This document shows, in pieces, positions 1-8,255 of a stretch of 64,000 bases of DNA (positions are counted from its first letter, which is position 1; the number at the start of each line of letters is the position of its first letter). The notes under the pieces were generated by a model. It was not told the DNA's origin, searched no databases, and saw nothing but the letters and a program-made list of their open reading frames with translations. The translations under genes were made by a program, and so were the position numbers. Origin of the DNA: Paenibacillus curdlanolyticus YK9 (GTDB taxonomy: Bacteria > Bacillota > Bacilli > Paenibacillales > Paenibacillaceae); contig NZ_AEDD01000010.1 in the NCBI RefSeq assembly GCF_000179615.1, positions 62,001-126,000 of the forward strand, given 5' to 3'.

Positions 1-1208
1 ATGCCCCGCAGCCCCAGCTCCTTAAGAAGATCGAATTTGGCCTGAATCGAACGCGCATCCTCGAACCAGACCACATGCTCCTTCTTATTATCGTCCCAAT
101 AATTGAAATGTGGGGCCTGCGCTTGCTCGTCGTACAAAATCGCTGCATTGCGCTGGCGAGCGAGGGCAATCGCCTGCTGGGGACTGAGCGCTCGGGCATA
201 AGCCCCTCCCGGGACAAAGGGCAGCGTCCAGTCGTAGCCGTATAAGTTTTGGCCCATCATGATCTTGGAGGCTGGAATTTCCGTTAACGCATATTCCAAT
301 ACATTTCGCACCGGTCCAATCGGCGATACCGGCATCGGCGGACCGCCGCTGTAACCCCATTCGTAGGTCATGATGACAACGAAATCGACGATTTGCCCAT
401 GCGTCTTGTAATCGTGCGCCGTGTACCATTCCCCCGCCTGCGTCGCGCTCGTCTTGGGCGCCAGCGCCGTTGAGATCAATAGCCCTTCCTGATGAATACG
501 GGCAGCCGCCTTGCGCAGGAATTGATTATACGCTTCCCGGTCCACAGGTCGCAGATGCTCCAGGTCAAAATGAATGTCTCGAAAGCCCAACTGTCTCGCC
601 GTTCGAATGACGTTATCCAGCAGCCGATTCTGCACCTGCTCATCATTCAGAATAATCCGTCCCAGCTCCGCGCTGAACTGGCCGTTCTCCAGATTCGTCA
701 CAACCATCATGAGCACCGCGCGATTCCTTCTCGCGATCTCGGCAAGCCCATTCAACGCAGGCGGCGTCAACGTGCCGTCCCGGTTAATGCGGAAGCTGAA
801 CGGCGCCAGGTACGTCAAATGCGGCGCCGCTTCGCGGGACGCATTCAGCAAGGGCCGCGCAACGCTATTGCCCCGCGGCTCCACATAAGCATTAATTTCC
901 GCGGCGCGGCGCGGCCTCGGCGGGATGTATAGGCGCGTCCCGACAGCTAACGGATCGGTTAACGAAATGCGATTCACATCCGCCAGCGTTTGAGCAGTCG
1001 TTCCGTACCGCCGGGCTATACTCATCAGCGTATCGCCCGAACGTACCCAATAATACGTACCGACAATGGGAATGACCAGCGTCTGCCCGACAACCAATGT
1101 GTCATTAGGTGAAATCTCATTCGCTTCCGTTATCGCATCTATTGGAACCCCATACTCCTGAGACAATTCATAAAGCGATTGACCGGGCCGAATCACATGA
1201 ATTTGCAT
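1..1208 (-). CDS. LysM-GH18 spore cortex/germination hydrolase (YaaH/SleL-like), 3' end cut by window
   Basis: This reading frame starts at the ATG complementary to 1206-1208 and runs off the left edge. Two LysM peptidoglycan-binding modules lie at about residues 2-46 and 50-95, both ending in the usual 'L.IP' strand. They are followed by a glycoside hydrolase family 18 barrel. The barrel's catalytic strand is visible near residue 217 as GFRDIHFDLEHL, with the acid Glu of the D-x-D-x-E type motif present. The architecture is that of YaaH/SleL/YdhD, N-acetylglucosaminidases of the spore coat that act on cortex peptidoglycan during germination. No signal peptide is seen, as is usual for coat-localised members. 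At least 402 residues are visible. The exact paralogue cannot be decided without the C-terminus. Confidence 0.9.
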   Translation of the reverse strand, partial: MQIHVIRPGQSLYELSQEYGVPIDAITEANEISPNDTLVVGQTLVIPIVGTYYWVRSGDTLMSIARRYGTTAQTLADVNRISLTDPLAVGTRLYIPPRPRRAAEINAYVEPRGNSVARPLLNASREAAPHLTYLAPFSFRINRDGTLTPPALNGLAEIARRNRAVLMMVVTNLENGQFSAELGRIILNDEQVQNRLLDNVIRTARQLGFRDIHFDLEHLRPVDREAYNQFLRKAAARIHQEGLLISTALAPKTSATQAGEWYTAHDYKTHGQIVDFVVIMTYEWGYSGGPPMPVSPIGPVRNVLEYALTEIPASKIMMGQNLYGYDWTLPFVPGGAYARALSPQQAIALARQRNAAILYDEQAQAPHFNYWDDNKKEHVVWFEDARSIQAKFDLLKELGLRG

Positions 1209-1345
1209 GACAGCCTCCTCCGCTCGGAGCAACCTCGAATTTCTGGCATCTATAGACAGTATTCAGAGCCAGCCGAATTATGCATAACGAGAAAAAGGCG
1301 CCCGCGTGGGCGCCTCTTCACAATCTGCTCGGCTAATTGCCGCTT

Positions 1346-1540
1346 TTATCTGCTTGTCGTTACTAATTTATCTGCCAGCTCCACGCTCTTGAGCTGCTTC
1401 ATCTCATTCACATGAATATCACTCTTGATCCGATCGGTAATTTCCAGTAGAATCGATTCCGTTTCTTCGCTTGTAAACGAATATGCCGTGCTTGGAAACG
1501 CCTCGCTTGCGAAACTCATCGTTTTGCTTCTCATGTTCAT
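1346..1540 (-). CDS. 64-residue protein translationally coupled to the C39-like protein
   Basis: A 64-residue frame whose ATG overlaps the stop of the upstream C39-like gene as ATGA (1537-1540), the classic sign of translational coupling. The product is soluble and mixed charge, with a Ser/Thr-rich N-terminal third and a predicted amphipathic helix around ETESILLEITDRIKSDIHVN. No family is recognised. Because its partner has a papain-like peptidase fold, a substrate, propeptide or immunity role is conceivable, but nothing in the sequence proves it (there is no clear double-Gly leader). Coupling supports it being real despite its size. Confidence 0.6.
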   Translation of the reverse strand: MNMRSKTMSFASEAFPSTAYSFTSEETESILLEITDRIKSDIHVNEMKQLKSVELADKLVTTSR

Positions 1541-3090
1541 ATTCCTCCTGCGGAAAGGTTATTTTCATACAAAGGATATGCAATCGGCAAAGTATAGTGT
1601 GATAGCATCTGAACTAGCTTTTCAAGCGGCTCGTTTGGTCGTCTCCAAGCGAAGAATCCGGGATAATGGATGGAAATCAAGCTTTCTAATCCAGAATACG
1701 TCGAAGCTGTCGCATCAAGAACAATTTCACCAAGCACTCTCTTATTCATGTATTCATCCTGCAAAGAAATCTCCGCGACCCAAATAAACTTGGGCATTGG
1801 CAACTGAGAATAAACCATTGCAATCGGCTTATCAATTCGTTCATTCACGTAATTCAGCGATCTGAATCGTTTGAACTGTCGGGATGAGGTGAGGAATAAT
1901 CGGATAACCATAGGATTGCTCTCGCCATATCTATGAATACCTTCGACTTTACCCGAGTCGATAAGGTCATTTAATTGGTTTAAGGCATTGACTACGCCCA
2001 TTTTCTCGTGAAATAAAATGTTCCGGGAAATCGTATCCGCTTCCGTCGCTTCAAGAAATATCCGCTTATATAAAGGAACGACGATTCCGTCGATGACAGG
2101 ATCCTGATAGGTCGTCACCGCTGTATAATCCTGAACGGCAAACGGGACTTGATTATCATCCATTATAACATACTGAGGGAAAAAATCAGCCGAGTTCACA
2201 AAATGGATACCATTTGAATTTTTGGGAGTGATGTTCGTCTCCATCTTATCCGAATGGCCGATACAAACGACCGCATGGCCGACGGAAACGCCGTTTTGTT
2301 TAGCTTTTACGCTTAACGCGACAGGAATACCTGATTCCACATAATAATGTAGTATTCGTTTGAACTCGGGATCGAAGAAAGCGCCTATCCCCCTGGAATA
2401 AATTCTCGGCGAGAACCCGAAGCTTTTCACTAGGGAAGAAATCTGGACAAGCGACAATCCTTTGGAGGGAAGCACCCGTTCATTGGAACGGTTCAGAATC
2501 GTATCCACGATTTCGCTCGGGTATGCGACCTTATAATCCGCATATCTTGTGCCGTAATACTCCAATATACTCCACACCGAAGTTTCGGCGCATGTCATCG
2601 TTTCGGTATCTTGCGACGAGAAAGGAAACGAATCGATTTCGAATCGAACGCCTAGAATCGTCGGATTAAATCTCGTCGTTCGAACATAACATCGATCGAT
2701 GTTTATTTTCTTCGGGTCCAAATACGTACGCCCCAAGCAGCCCGGACTGATCGGCTTCAGGACGGCAAACCCGATGAAACACTCCTGCAGCCGCTGATGC
2801 CCTTCCTCCGAGAAGAAATCCTCGAATGCAATATCGCCTGTATAGAATGAAATCCGCCTACAGTTCCGGCTAGCGTCAAAGTGCTTATTGGAGAAGTATT
2901 TATAATAGGAGTCCCTATAGACCTTATCCACATAATGGTTTTCGACCAAAACGGATACGGGCTTAATAAAGCGATCAAACAAATCTTTGATCCGGCTTTT
3001 ATCCGCTGAGTTTGGCAGCAATAGCGCAATAAATTCATCAACCTCAGCGTCGTCATTTAGCAAATAAAGTTCAACTGGCTGCTTCGTCAT
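1537..3090 (-). CDS. C39-like papain-fold cysteine peptidase domain protein (hypothetical)
   Basis: A 517-residue protein starting at the ATG complementary to 3088-3090, eight bases after a TTGGAGA ribosome site. An upstream extension of the frame lacks such a site. The middle carries a C39/papain-like triad. A Cys near residue 167 (TETMTCAETSVWSILEYYG) has a preceding Gln (SSQD) that could form the oxyanion hole. A His lies near 270 (VGHAVVCIGHS) and an Asp near 310 (YVIMDDNQ). The N- and C-terminal thirds match nothing I recognise. No signal peptide or membrane segment is seen, so a cytoplasmic role is expected. It is divergent from the MFS exporter gene and coupled to the 64-residue ORF downstream, which suggests a small processing or peptide-export locus. 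Catalytic activity is inferred. Confidence 0.65.
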   Translation of the reverse strand: MTKQPVELYLLNDDAEVDEFIALLLPNSADKSRIKDLFDRFIKPVSVLVENHYVDKVYRDSYYKYFSNKHFDASRNCRRISFYTGDIAFEDFFSEEGHQRLQECFIGFAVLKPISPGCLGRTYLDPKKINIDRCYVRTTRFNPTILGVRFEIDSFPFSSQDTETMTCAETSVWSILEYYGTRYADYKVAYPSEIVDTILNRSNERVLPSKGLSLVQISSLVKSFGFSPRIYSRGIGAFFDPEFKRILHYYVESGIPVALSVKAKQNGVSVGHAVVCIGHSDKMETNITPKNSNGIHFVNSADFFPQYVIMDDNQVPFAVQDYTAVTTYQDPVIDGIVVPLYKRIFLEATEADTISRNILFHEKMGVVNALNQLNDLIDSGKVEGIHRYGESNPMVIRLFLTSSRQFKRFRSLNYVNERIDKPIAMVYSQLPMPKFIWVAEISLQDEYMNKRVLGEIVLDATASTYSGLESLISIHYPGFFAWRRPNEPLEKLVQMLSHYTLPIAYPLYENNLSAGGI

Positions 3091-3282
3091 ACAGTATCTC
3101 CAATCAAGGTGAAAAAGCGCACATCTGTATAACAGTACCAATTCTGCTCTTTCTCTGCAAGCCTTTTCAATAAAATTGGCAATTCGCCTCCAGCAATGGA
3201 CGCGCCCGCTCTCCACTCTATCATGGATACTTATGTTATGATAGAAAACACTAGACATAACAGTCCACAAGGGGTTGTCAGC

Positions 3283-4524
3283 GTGAGTTCATTGTTAATG
3301 GGCATAAAATCCAAATCGAGCAACTTATTTCGAGTGGAAGGCTTTCCTTCCCTGATTTTGATCAACATCCTGTTTGGCGTTTCATTCTCGTTCGTCCTGC
3401 CGTTCACTTCCCTCTTCGGCATCGATGAAGTCGGCATGTCCAATACGTCCTTCGGCGTCTTCATGACCGTCTCATCCATCGCCAATGTAATCGTTTCCAC
3501 CTATATCGGTAAAATATCCGACGGAAACCTCAGCCGGCGAAGCCTTCTTCTGATCTGTTCATTAGCAGCGGCCGTCGGTTATGCCACTTATGCTTTTGTG
3601 CGCGATTACTATGTGCTTCTTATCGTCTCGTCGCTTGTGCTAGGCATTGCCTCCTCCTCGCTCGCCCAGATGTTCGCATATGCGAGGGAGCTGCTGACCC
3701 GTTCCCGCCTTCCCGAGAATGAAACGCCCCTCTACATGAATGTGTTCCGGACGTTTTTCGCTCTTTCCTGGACGATTGGGCCCGCTCTCGGATCGTTTAT
3801 TTTGATTAAGCTTGGATTTAAAGGGCTGTATCTCTTTGTAGCCGCGATCTATCTTATTATCATCGTGTCCGTATTCTTCTTTATGAAGAAGAGTGACGAT
3901 GTACAGGAGAAGGAGCTCCGGACTCGGGCTAGCGCGCCTTCCGTGCCTCTGCGCACGATTATTTTTCAGTCTCATATTCTCATCAATCTGATTGCATTTA
4001 CGCTCATCAAGGCCGCAACAACGATTGGGTCCATGAATATGTCGCAATTTATGATCAAGGAATTGCATAGCGGCGAAGAACAGATTGGCATCGTGTTCAG
4101 CATTCCGCCGATTTTTGAGATTCCATTCATGCTGCTGACCGGAGTGCTCGCAACTCGAGTCGATAATCGCATTCTTATTCGCTTGGGCATGCTGAGCGCA
4201 ACTTTGTATTTTACGCTGCTATACGTAGCATCCCACCCGTGGGAGGTTTATTTGATCCAAATTTTGAGCGCTGCAACCATCTCCATTACATCGGGCGTGG
4301 CGATTACCTACTTCCAAAACTTCATTCCCGATATGCCTGGAACAGCTACGTCACTGTACATGAACACATCTACGGTCGGGTCGATGGTCGCGTTTCTGCT
4401 CTTTGGCTTTACGGCAGAACTGTACGGCTATCGCTTCGTTAATCTCGTCTGCGCGCTGTTGGCTGTCGCTTCGTTGGTGCTGCTGCTGGCGGTGAGGAAA
4501 CGCGAGGCTCGGGCGAGCGCATAA
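3283..4524 (+). CDS. MFS transporter, sugar-efflux-like
   Basis: A 413-residue major facilitator with about 12 hydrophobic segments. I start it at the GTG at 3283, eight bases after AAGGGG; earlier in-frame ATGs lack a ribosome site and would add a hydrophilic leader. The loop between helices 2 and 3 reads GKISDGNLSRRSLLL, the family A motif (G-x-x-x-D-x-x-x-R-R). Overall composition resembles the sugar efflux transporter (SET) subgroup. It is divergently placed from the C39-like gene (193 bp between starts) and is followed by a strong terminator. The substrate cannot be read from the sequence; export of a sugar or drug is a family-level guess. Confidence 0.85.
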   Translation: MSSLLMGIKSKSSNLFRVEGFPSLILINILFGVSFSFVLPFTSLFGIDEVGMSNTSFGVFMTVSSIANVIVSTYIGKISDGNLSRRSLLLICSLAAAVGYATYAFVRDYYVLLIVSSLVLGIASSSLAQMFAYARELLTRSRLPENETPLYMNVFRTFFALSWTIGPALGSFILIKLGFKGLYLFVAAIYLIIIVSVFFFMKKSDDVQEKELRTRASAPSVPLRTIIFQSHILINLIAFTLIKAATTIGSMNMSQFMIKELHSGEEQIGIVFSIPPIFEIPFMLLTGVLATRVDNRILIRLGMLSATLYFTLLYVASHPWEVYLIQILSAATISITSGVAITYFQNFIPDMPGTATSLYMNTSTVGSMVAFLLFGFTAELYGYRFVNLVCALLAVASLVLLLAVRKREARASA

Positions 4525-4528
4525 GAGT

Positions 4529-4560
4529 AACCCCCCCGGCCAGTGATGGCCGGGGGGGTT
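4529..4560 (+). terminator. Strong GC hairpin terminator after MFS gene
   Basis: A 12-bp perfect stem (CCCCCCCGGCCA / TGGCCGGGGGGG) with a GTGA loop, followed by TTATTT, begins four bases after the MFS stop codon. Confidence 0.85.
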
Positions 4561-4609
4561 ATTTAATGTGCCTGCTGTGACGCGAAATGCTCAGTACCGC
4601 AGCACTAAC

Positions 4610-4796
4610 GCTAACGGACCGAGGAGACGTTATTGGGGCTAAAATAGTCAGATTGCAATTGTAACGGACCCCACAGCCGCTATTTGGCGTCTTCATCCCT
4701 CGAATCCGCGGGTTTGCGAGAAATAGCGGCGCTCGGGTCCTTTAGAAATATAAATACGCGGAAATTCAGCACTTAACGGCTATACGGTCCGTTAGC
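4610..4796. repeat. MITE-like nested inverted-repeat element
   Basis: A 187-bp segment bounded by a perfect 12-bp inverted repeat (GCTAACGGACCG at 4610-4621 and CGGTCCGTTAGC at 4785-4796). Further inverted repeats sit inside it: CCGCTATTT at 4677-4685 against AAATAGCGG at 4721-4729, plus TAACGGACCC against GGGTCCTTTA just outside those arms. No frame is present. The layout is that of a miniature, non-coding mobile or palindromic intergenic element. Its right terminal repeat supplies the stop codon of the neighbouring sigma factor gene. Confidence 0.6.
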
Positions 4797-5715
4797 CATT
4801 CAAGCGACGATTCATTGAACGAGCCAACTCCTCACTAATGCGTCCATCAGCCGTACAGCTCTGCACCTTATCCGGATTCACAACGAAATACAGCCCCCGG
4901 AATACATGATCCTCAGACTCCATCTCCAGCATCAGCAAAGCCGCTGGATTCCCATTCTCGTAGAATACTACGCCCGGCTGACCGTTATGGACAGCCATTG
5001 CATACGTCAGATGCGCATACCGCTTGGCGGATACCCCGAGCAAGAACGCGACCACTCTCTCCCTGCCATACAGCGGATTAATCGCCGTATTCACTTTGCC
5101 GCCTCCATCGGATATGAGGATCGATGTGTCGGTCAGTAAACGTATTAATGTTGACGAATCCCCGCTCTGAAAAGCTTTTACAAACAGCTCAACGCATGCT
5201 GCCATATGTGCTTGGTCGGTTGCTGGCCGTACCCGATTCGGGTCCAGCTTCTTTTTGCCCCGGCTGTATATTTTACGGCAATTCGCCTCTGATTTGTCCA
5301 ACAGCACTGCAATCTCCGAATAGGGATAATCATAACCTTCCCGCAGCACAATAATCGCTCTTTCCATCGGCTCCAACTGCTCTAACATGACCATAAAAGC
5401 ATAGGACAGCGATTCTCGCTGCTCCACCACCTGATGCGGCTGCTGCCAATCCCCTTCGGATGCCGGCTCCGGGAGCCAGACGCCCGGGTAAACCTCTCTT
5501 CTCACCCTCGCGGATTGAAGCACATTCAAGCAGCGATTCGTCGTTGCACGCGCTAGATAGGTTTTCACGTGCTCAATCGAATCCAGATGATCGTGTACAT
5601 CCAGGAATAGCTCCTGCACGATGTCCTCCGCCTCCGATACCGACCCAAGCATATGGTAAGCCACCGAATGCAGATATGGATAATAGGCAGCGTATGCCGT
5701 TTGTAAATCTACCAT
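4792..5715 (-). CDS. sigJ: ECF41-family RNA polymerase sigma factor (SigJ-like) with SnoaL-like C-terminus
   Basis: A 307-residue extracytoplasmic-function sigma factor. Region 2 lies at about residues 5-75 (EAEDIVQELFLDVHD). Region 4 lies at about 105-160 with the helix-turn-helix YPYSEIAVLLDKSEANCRKI. A SnoaL_2-like domain replaces an anti-sigma factor. Two ECF41 hallmarks are visible: the inter-domain WLPEP motif and, near the C-terminus, the NPDKV version of the NPDKL motif, which in this family tunes activity. The divergent neighbour is the carboxymuconolactone decarboxylase-like gene that ECF41 factors typically control, and an ECF41-type promoter precedes it. The final Gly-stop codons come from the terminal inverted repeat of the adjacent MITE-like element. 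Confidence 0.9.
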   Translation of the reverse strand: MVDLQTAYAAYYPYLHSVAYHMLGSVSEAEDIVQELFLDVHDHLDSIEHVKTYLARATTNRCLNVLQSARVRREVYPGVWLPEPASEGDWQQPHQVVEQRESLSYAFMVMLEQLEPMERAIIVLREGYDYPYSEIAVLLDKSEANCRKIYSRGKKKLDPNRVRPATDQAHMAACVELFVKAFQSGDSSTLIRLLTDTSILISDGGGKVNTAINPLYGRERVVAFLLGVSAKRYAHLTYAMAVHNGQPGVVFYENGNPAALLMLEMESEDHVFRGLYFVVNPDKVQSCTADGRISEELARSMNRRLNG

Positions 5716-5825
5716 TACAATCCCCCCGAGACAAGAACTATATAAAGTGAATTTTATGTAAATATATGGTTATACAGATTCAAAAATAATTGTACATGCC
5801 TCATCAGGAAATAGCTATAAAATGA

Positions 5826-5852
5826 TGTCACAAAATGGTTACCTCCTTTGTC
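5826..5852 (+). promoter_or_regulatory. ECF41-type promoter for the carboxymuconolactone decarboxylase gene
   Basis: TGTCACA at 5826-5832 and TGTC at 5849-5852 are separated by 16 bases. The published ECF41 target promoter is TGTCACA-n16-CGTC, so the -35 is perfect and the -10 differs in one base. It lies 45 bases before the gene start. Confidence 0.7.
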
Positions 5853-5896
5853 TATATGAGGCTTAAGCAAACTTATATGAAGCGAGGAGATCAAAC

Positions 5897-6340
5897 ATGA
5901 GTACACGATTCGATTATTACAAGGCTTGTCCTGAAGCAACTGAGGCGATGTTAAAGCTGGAGGAATTCATTAAAAGCAGCGGATTGGACGCGAAGCTATA
6001 CGAATTGATCAAGCTGAGAGCGTCGCAAATCAATGGTTGCTCGTACTGCATCGACTCCCATACGGGCGACCTGAAGAAGATGGGCGAGACCGACCAACGC
6101 TTGTATTTGCTGTCCGTTTGGAGGGAAGTTCCATTTTATTCCGAGCAGGAATGCGCGGTCTTGGCATTAACCGAGGCTGTATCGCGAATATCGGAGGCGG
6201 GCGTGCCGGATGACGTATACGAGCAAGTGATGAGGCACTACGACGAGCGGCAATTCATGGTGCTGATCATGGCCATTAACACCATTAATAGCTGGAACCG
6301 CATCGGAATCGCAACGCGGCTATTGCCCAAGCAAAAGTAA
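5897..6340 (+). CDS. Carboxymuconolactone decarboxylase/AhpD-like protein
   Basis: A 147-residue all-helical protein with the AhpD-type redox motif INGCSYCIDSHTGDL (CxxC followed by His) at about residues 48-62. Members are small alkylhydroperoxidase-like or decarboxylase enzymes, and this single-domain form is the usual ECF41 target. A GCGAGGAGATC ribosome site precedes the ATG at 5897. It is transcribed away from the sigma gene, from the ECF41-type promoter, so a role in oxidative or electrophile stress under SigJ control is likely. The substrate is unknown. Confidence 0.9.
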   Translation: MSTRFDYYKACPEATEAMLKLEEFIKSSGLDAKLYELIKLRASQINGCSYCIDSHTGDLKKMGETDQRLYLLSVWREVPFYSEQECAVLALTEAVSRISEAGVPDDVYEQVMRHYDERQFMVLIMAINTINSWNRIGIATRLLPKQK

Positions 6341-6386
6341 TTGCCGCACAGGGCGGATCAACATGCTTCGGCACTGCATTCACAAC

Positions 6387-6419
6387 AAAAACGCGAACAC
6401 GTTAACGTGTTCGCGTTTT
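6387..6419. terminator. Bidirectional terminator between carboxymuconolactone decarboxylase and cstR
   Basis: An AAACGCGAACACG / CGTGTTCGCGTTT perfect palindrome flanked by A and T runs, lying between convergent genes. Confidence 0.85.
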
Positions 6420-6474
6420 GATGATCGATATAAACTGCTGCACCTCAGCTGTAGCTGCTTGGCATACTTCGCTC

Positions 6475-6741
6475 TTATCTGCTCTTCACCAGCAGCTCGA
6501 CAGCTTGCTTCACAAGCTTGCTCGTGTCCCCGCCCGTCTTCTGCTCGTCCAGGATGCATTGCTGAAGATTCTCGGCGACGATTTGAGCGATCGCTCGATC
6601 GGAAGCGTTGCGGACGGCCGACAGCTGGCTCACGACATCCTTGCATGATTTTCCTTCATCCATCAGACGCAGCACGCCGCGAACCTGCCCCTCGATCCGT
6701 TTCAACCGCGCTTTCAGCTCATCCGAGTAGTTGTATTCCAT
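6475..6741 (-). CDS. cstR: CsoR-family persulfide-sensing repressor, CstR type
   Basis: An 88-residue all-helical CsoR/RcnR-family repressor. Cys33 (EGKSCKDV) and Cys62 (LQQCILDE) are conserved. The copper-binding His of CsoR, four residues before the second Cys, is Asn (VAENLQQC). This Cys-Cys/no-His pattern marks the CstR sulfur sensors, which release DNA when per- or polysulfides crosslink the two cysteines. It sits at the end of a run of persulfide-handling genes and is preceded by a degenerate copy of the operator found before the other units. This parallels yrkD in the B. subtilis yrk region. It is therefore the likely regulator of the whole 6.5-11.9 kb block. Confidence 0.88.
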   Translation of the reverse strand: MEYNYSDELKARLKRIEGQVRGVLRLMDEGKSCKDVVSQLSAVRNASDRAIAQIVAENLQQCILDEQKTGGDTSKLVKQAVELLVKSR

Positions 6742-6777
6742 CTCTTCCTCACCCTTTCATCGAACGCACACTTACAA

Positions 6778-6793
6778 ATACAAGTATGGGTAT
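6778..6793. promoter_or_regulatory. Degenerate CstR-type operator upstream of cstR
   Basis: ATACAAGTATGGGTAT keeps one intact GGGTAT half-site of the ATACCC-GGGTAT palindrome. It lies 37 bases upstream of the cstR start, suggesting weak autoregulation. Confidence 0.5.
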
Positions 6794-6841
6794 ATTATAA
6801 AGCAAACAAGAAAGCATTCATACCGTCTGTCTACGTCCGCG

Positions 6842-7327
6842 TTAGATGAACAGGTTCACGTTGCCTTCGGAAGCATCACCGAGATAAGCAGCCACGCCGC
6901 CTAGCTCGATGCCGTCCAGCAGCTCCTCCTGCTGCAAGCCCAGCAGATCCATCGTCATCGTGCACGCAACCAACTTCACGCCCATCTCCTGCGACAGCTC
7001 AATCAGCTGCGGAAGCGTCATTGCATTATGCTTCTTGATGACATGCTTGATCATCTTCGGCCCCATGCCGAACATCTGCATCTTGGATAATCCCAGCTTG
7101 TTCGCTCCTCGCGGCATCATCCACCCAAACATTTTTTCCAGCAGCCCTTTATTCGTCTGGACCGGCCCTTCCTTCCGCAGCGTATTCAGCCCCCAGAAGG
7201 TTGAGAAAATGGTCACTTCGTGATCATACGCCGCCGCGCCATTCGCAATAATGAACGCAGCCATCGCTTTGTCATAATCGCCGCTGAACAACACAATGGT
7301 CGTTTTCTTCTTCCCCGTCTGTTCCAT
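6842..7327 (-). CDS. DsrE/DsrF-like sulfur carrier protein (YrkE-like)
   Basis: A 161-residue DsrE2-type protein. I start at the ATG complementary to 7325-7327, seven bases after GAGGAG; the frame extends 24 codons upstream without a ribosome site. Family features are the N-terminal beta-alpha unit (KTTIVLFSGDYDKAMAAFIIANGA), the Met-rich middle, and a candidate sulfur-accepting Cys in KLVACTMTMDLLG. Such proteins pass sulfane sulfur to TusA or rhodanese partners, and both partner types are encoded immediately upstream. It corresponds to B. subtilis YrkE. Cytoplasmic. Confidence 0.85.
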   Translation of the reverse strand: MEQTGKKKTTIVLFSGDYDKAMAAFIIANGAAAYDHEVTIFSTFWGLNTLRKEGPVQTNKGLLEKMFGWMMPRGANKLGLSKMQMFGMGPKMIKHVIKKHNAMTLPQLIELSQEMGVKLVACTMTMDLLGLQQEELLDGIELGGVAAYLGDASEGNVNLFI

Positions 7328-7352
7328 CACGTTTCTCCTCCCCCTTCTCCTA

Positions 7353-7580
7353 TCAGACTTTGCGTACGTAAAACTTATAGACGCCTTGCTCTTCCTCATG
7401 CTTGATCAGTTCATGGTTCGTTTGCTTCACCCATGCTTGGAAATCATTAACCGAACCTTTGTCCGTCGACAGCACTTCCATCACTTGGCCGGGCAGCAGG
7501 CTATCCAGCGCCTTCTTCGCTCTAACGATCGGCATTGGGCATGCCAGTCCTTTCGTATCAACAACCAGATCCTTATTCAT
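7353..7580 (-). CDS. TusA-family sulfur carrier (YrkI-like)
   Basis: A 75-residue SirA/TusA protein with the signature CPMPIVRAKKAL at residues 14-25, where the Cys carries persulfide sulfur. It begins with ATG complementary to 7578-7580 and ends 26 bases before the DsrE start. With the neighbouring DsrE, TusA-rhodanese and rhodanese-MBL genes it forms a sulfur relay that moves or detoxifies sulfane sulfur. Single-domain form, full length, nothing unusual. Confidence 0.9.
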   Translation of the reverse strand: MNKDLVVDTKGLACPMPIVRAKKALDSLLPGQVMEVLSTDKGSVNDFQAWVKQTNHELIKHEEEQGVYKFYVRKV

Positions 7581-7637
7581 ATTGTTAGCCTCCTCAGATT
7601 TGTTGGCCGCATGGCCGTTTGATGATTCGTTTTCGTA

Positions 7638-8219
7638 TTAAAACTGTTCCGTCGGCCCATTCCACTCCGTCATGCCTGGCACGACATTCGCGACGCGCTC
7701 GAAACCTTTGTCCTGCAGCAGCTGGCAAGCCAAATCGCTTCGCGTACCCGTCCGGCAGATGACGGCGATAACGTTGTCGCCAGACAGCTCCCCAAGGCGA
7801 CTTTCCAGCTCGCCAAGCGGAATCGATATTGCGCCAGCGACATGCTGGAACGCATACTCTGCAGGCTCTCGCACATCCAGAACCGTTATCGCTTCGCCGC
7901 TGGCAAGCCTCGTTTGCAACTCGTCTGCCGACATCGTAATTGCATACTTCGATTCCGGCTTCAGCTCATTCGGGCTTGATTTGCGGATATAATGCTTGAG
8001 CACAGCGTTTTCCTCAATCGTACCCAAGTATTGATGGCCGGTCGTTCTAGCCCAGCCTTGGATGTCGGCCAGCGAGCCTTTGTCCGTCGCCTGAATTTCG
8101 ACAACCTGCCCGGACTGCACCGTCTCGATGGCCTTCTTCGTCTTCACGATTGGCATCGGGCACGCCAGCCCTTTGCAATCGAGCGTAAGATCCACTTGAA
8201 TCTGTTCATGCATAGTCAT
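7638..8219 (-). CDS. TusA-rhodanese fusion protein (YrkF-like)
   Basis: A 193-residue two-domain protein. The TusA domain at about residues 9-83 carries CKGLACPMPIVKTKKA. The rhodanese domain at about 97-193 carries the active-site loop CRTGTRS (VICRTGTRSDLAC). The fusion, as in B. subtilis YrkF, presumably relays sulfur internally between the two cysteines. The start may be Met1 or Met3. It lies in the persulfide operon between tusA and the rhodanese-MBL gene. Confidence 0.9.
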   Translation of the reverse strand: MTMHEQIQVDLTLDCKGLACPMPIVKTKKAIETVQSGQVVEIQATDKGSLADIQGWARTTGHQYLGTIEENAVLKHYIRKSSPNELKPESKYAITMSADELQTRLASGEAITVLDVREPAEYAFQHVAGAISIPLGELESRLGELSGDNVIAVICRTGTRSDLACQLLQDKGFERVANVVPGMTEWNGPTEQF

Positions 8220-8255
8220 TGTTGGTATCCCCTTTCTATCTTCGAAAAGTTAAGC

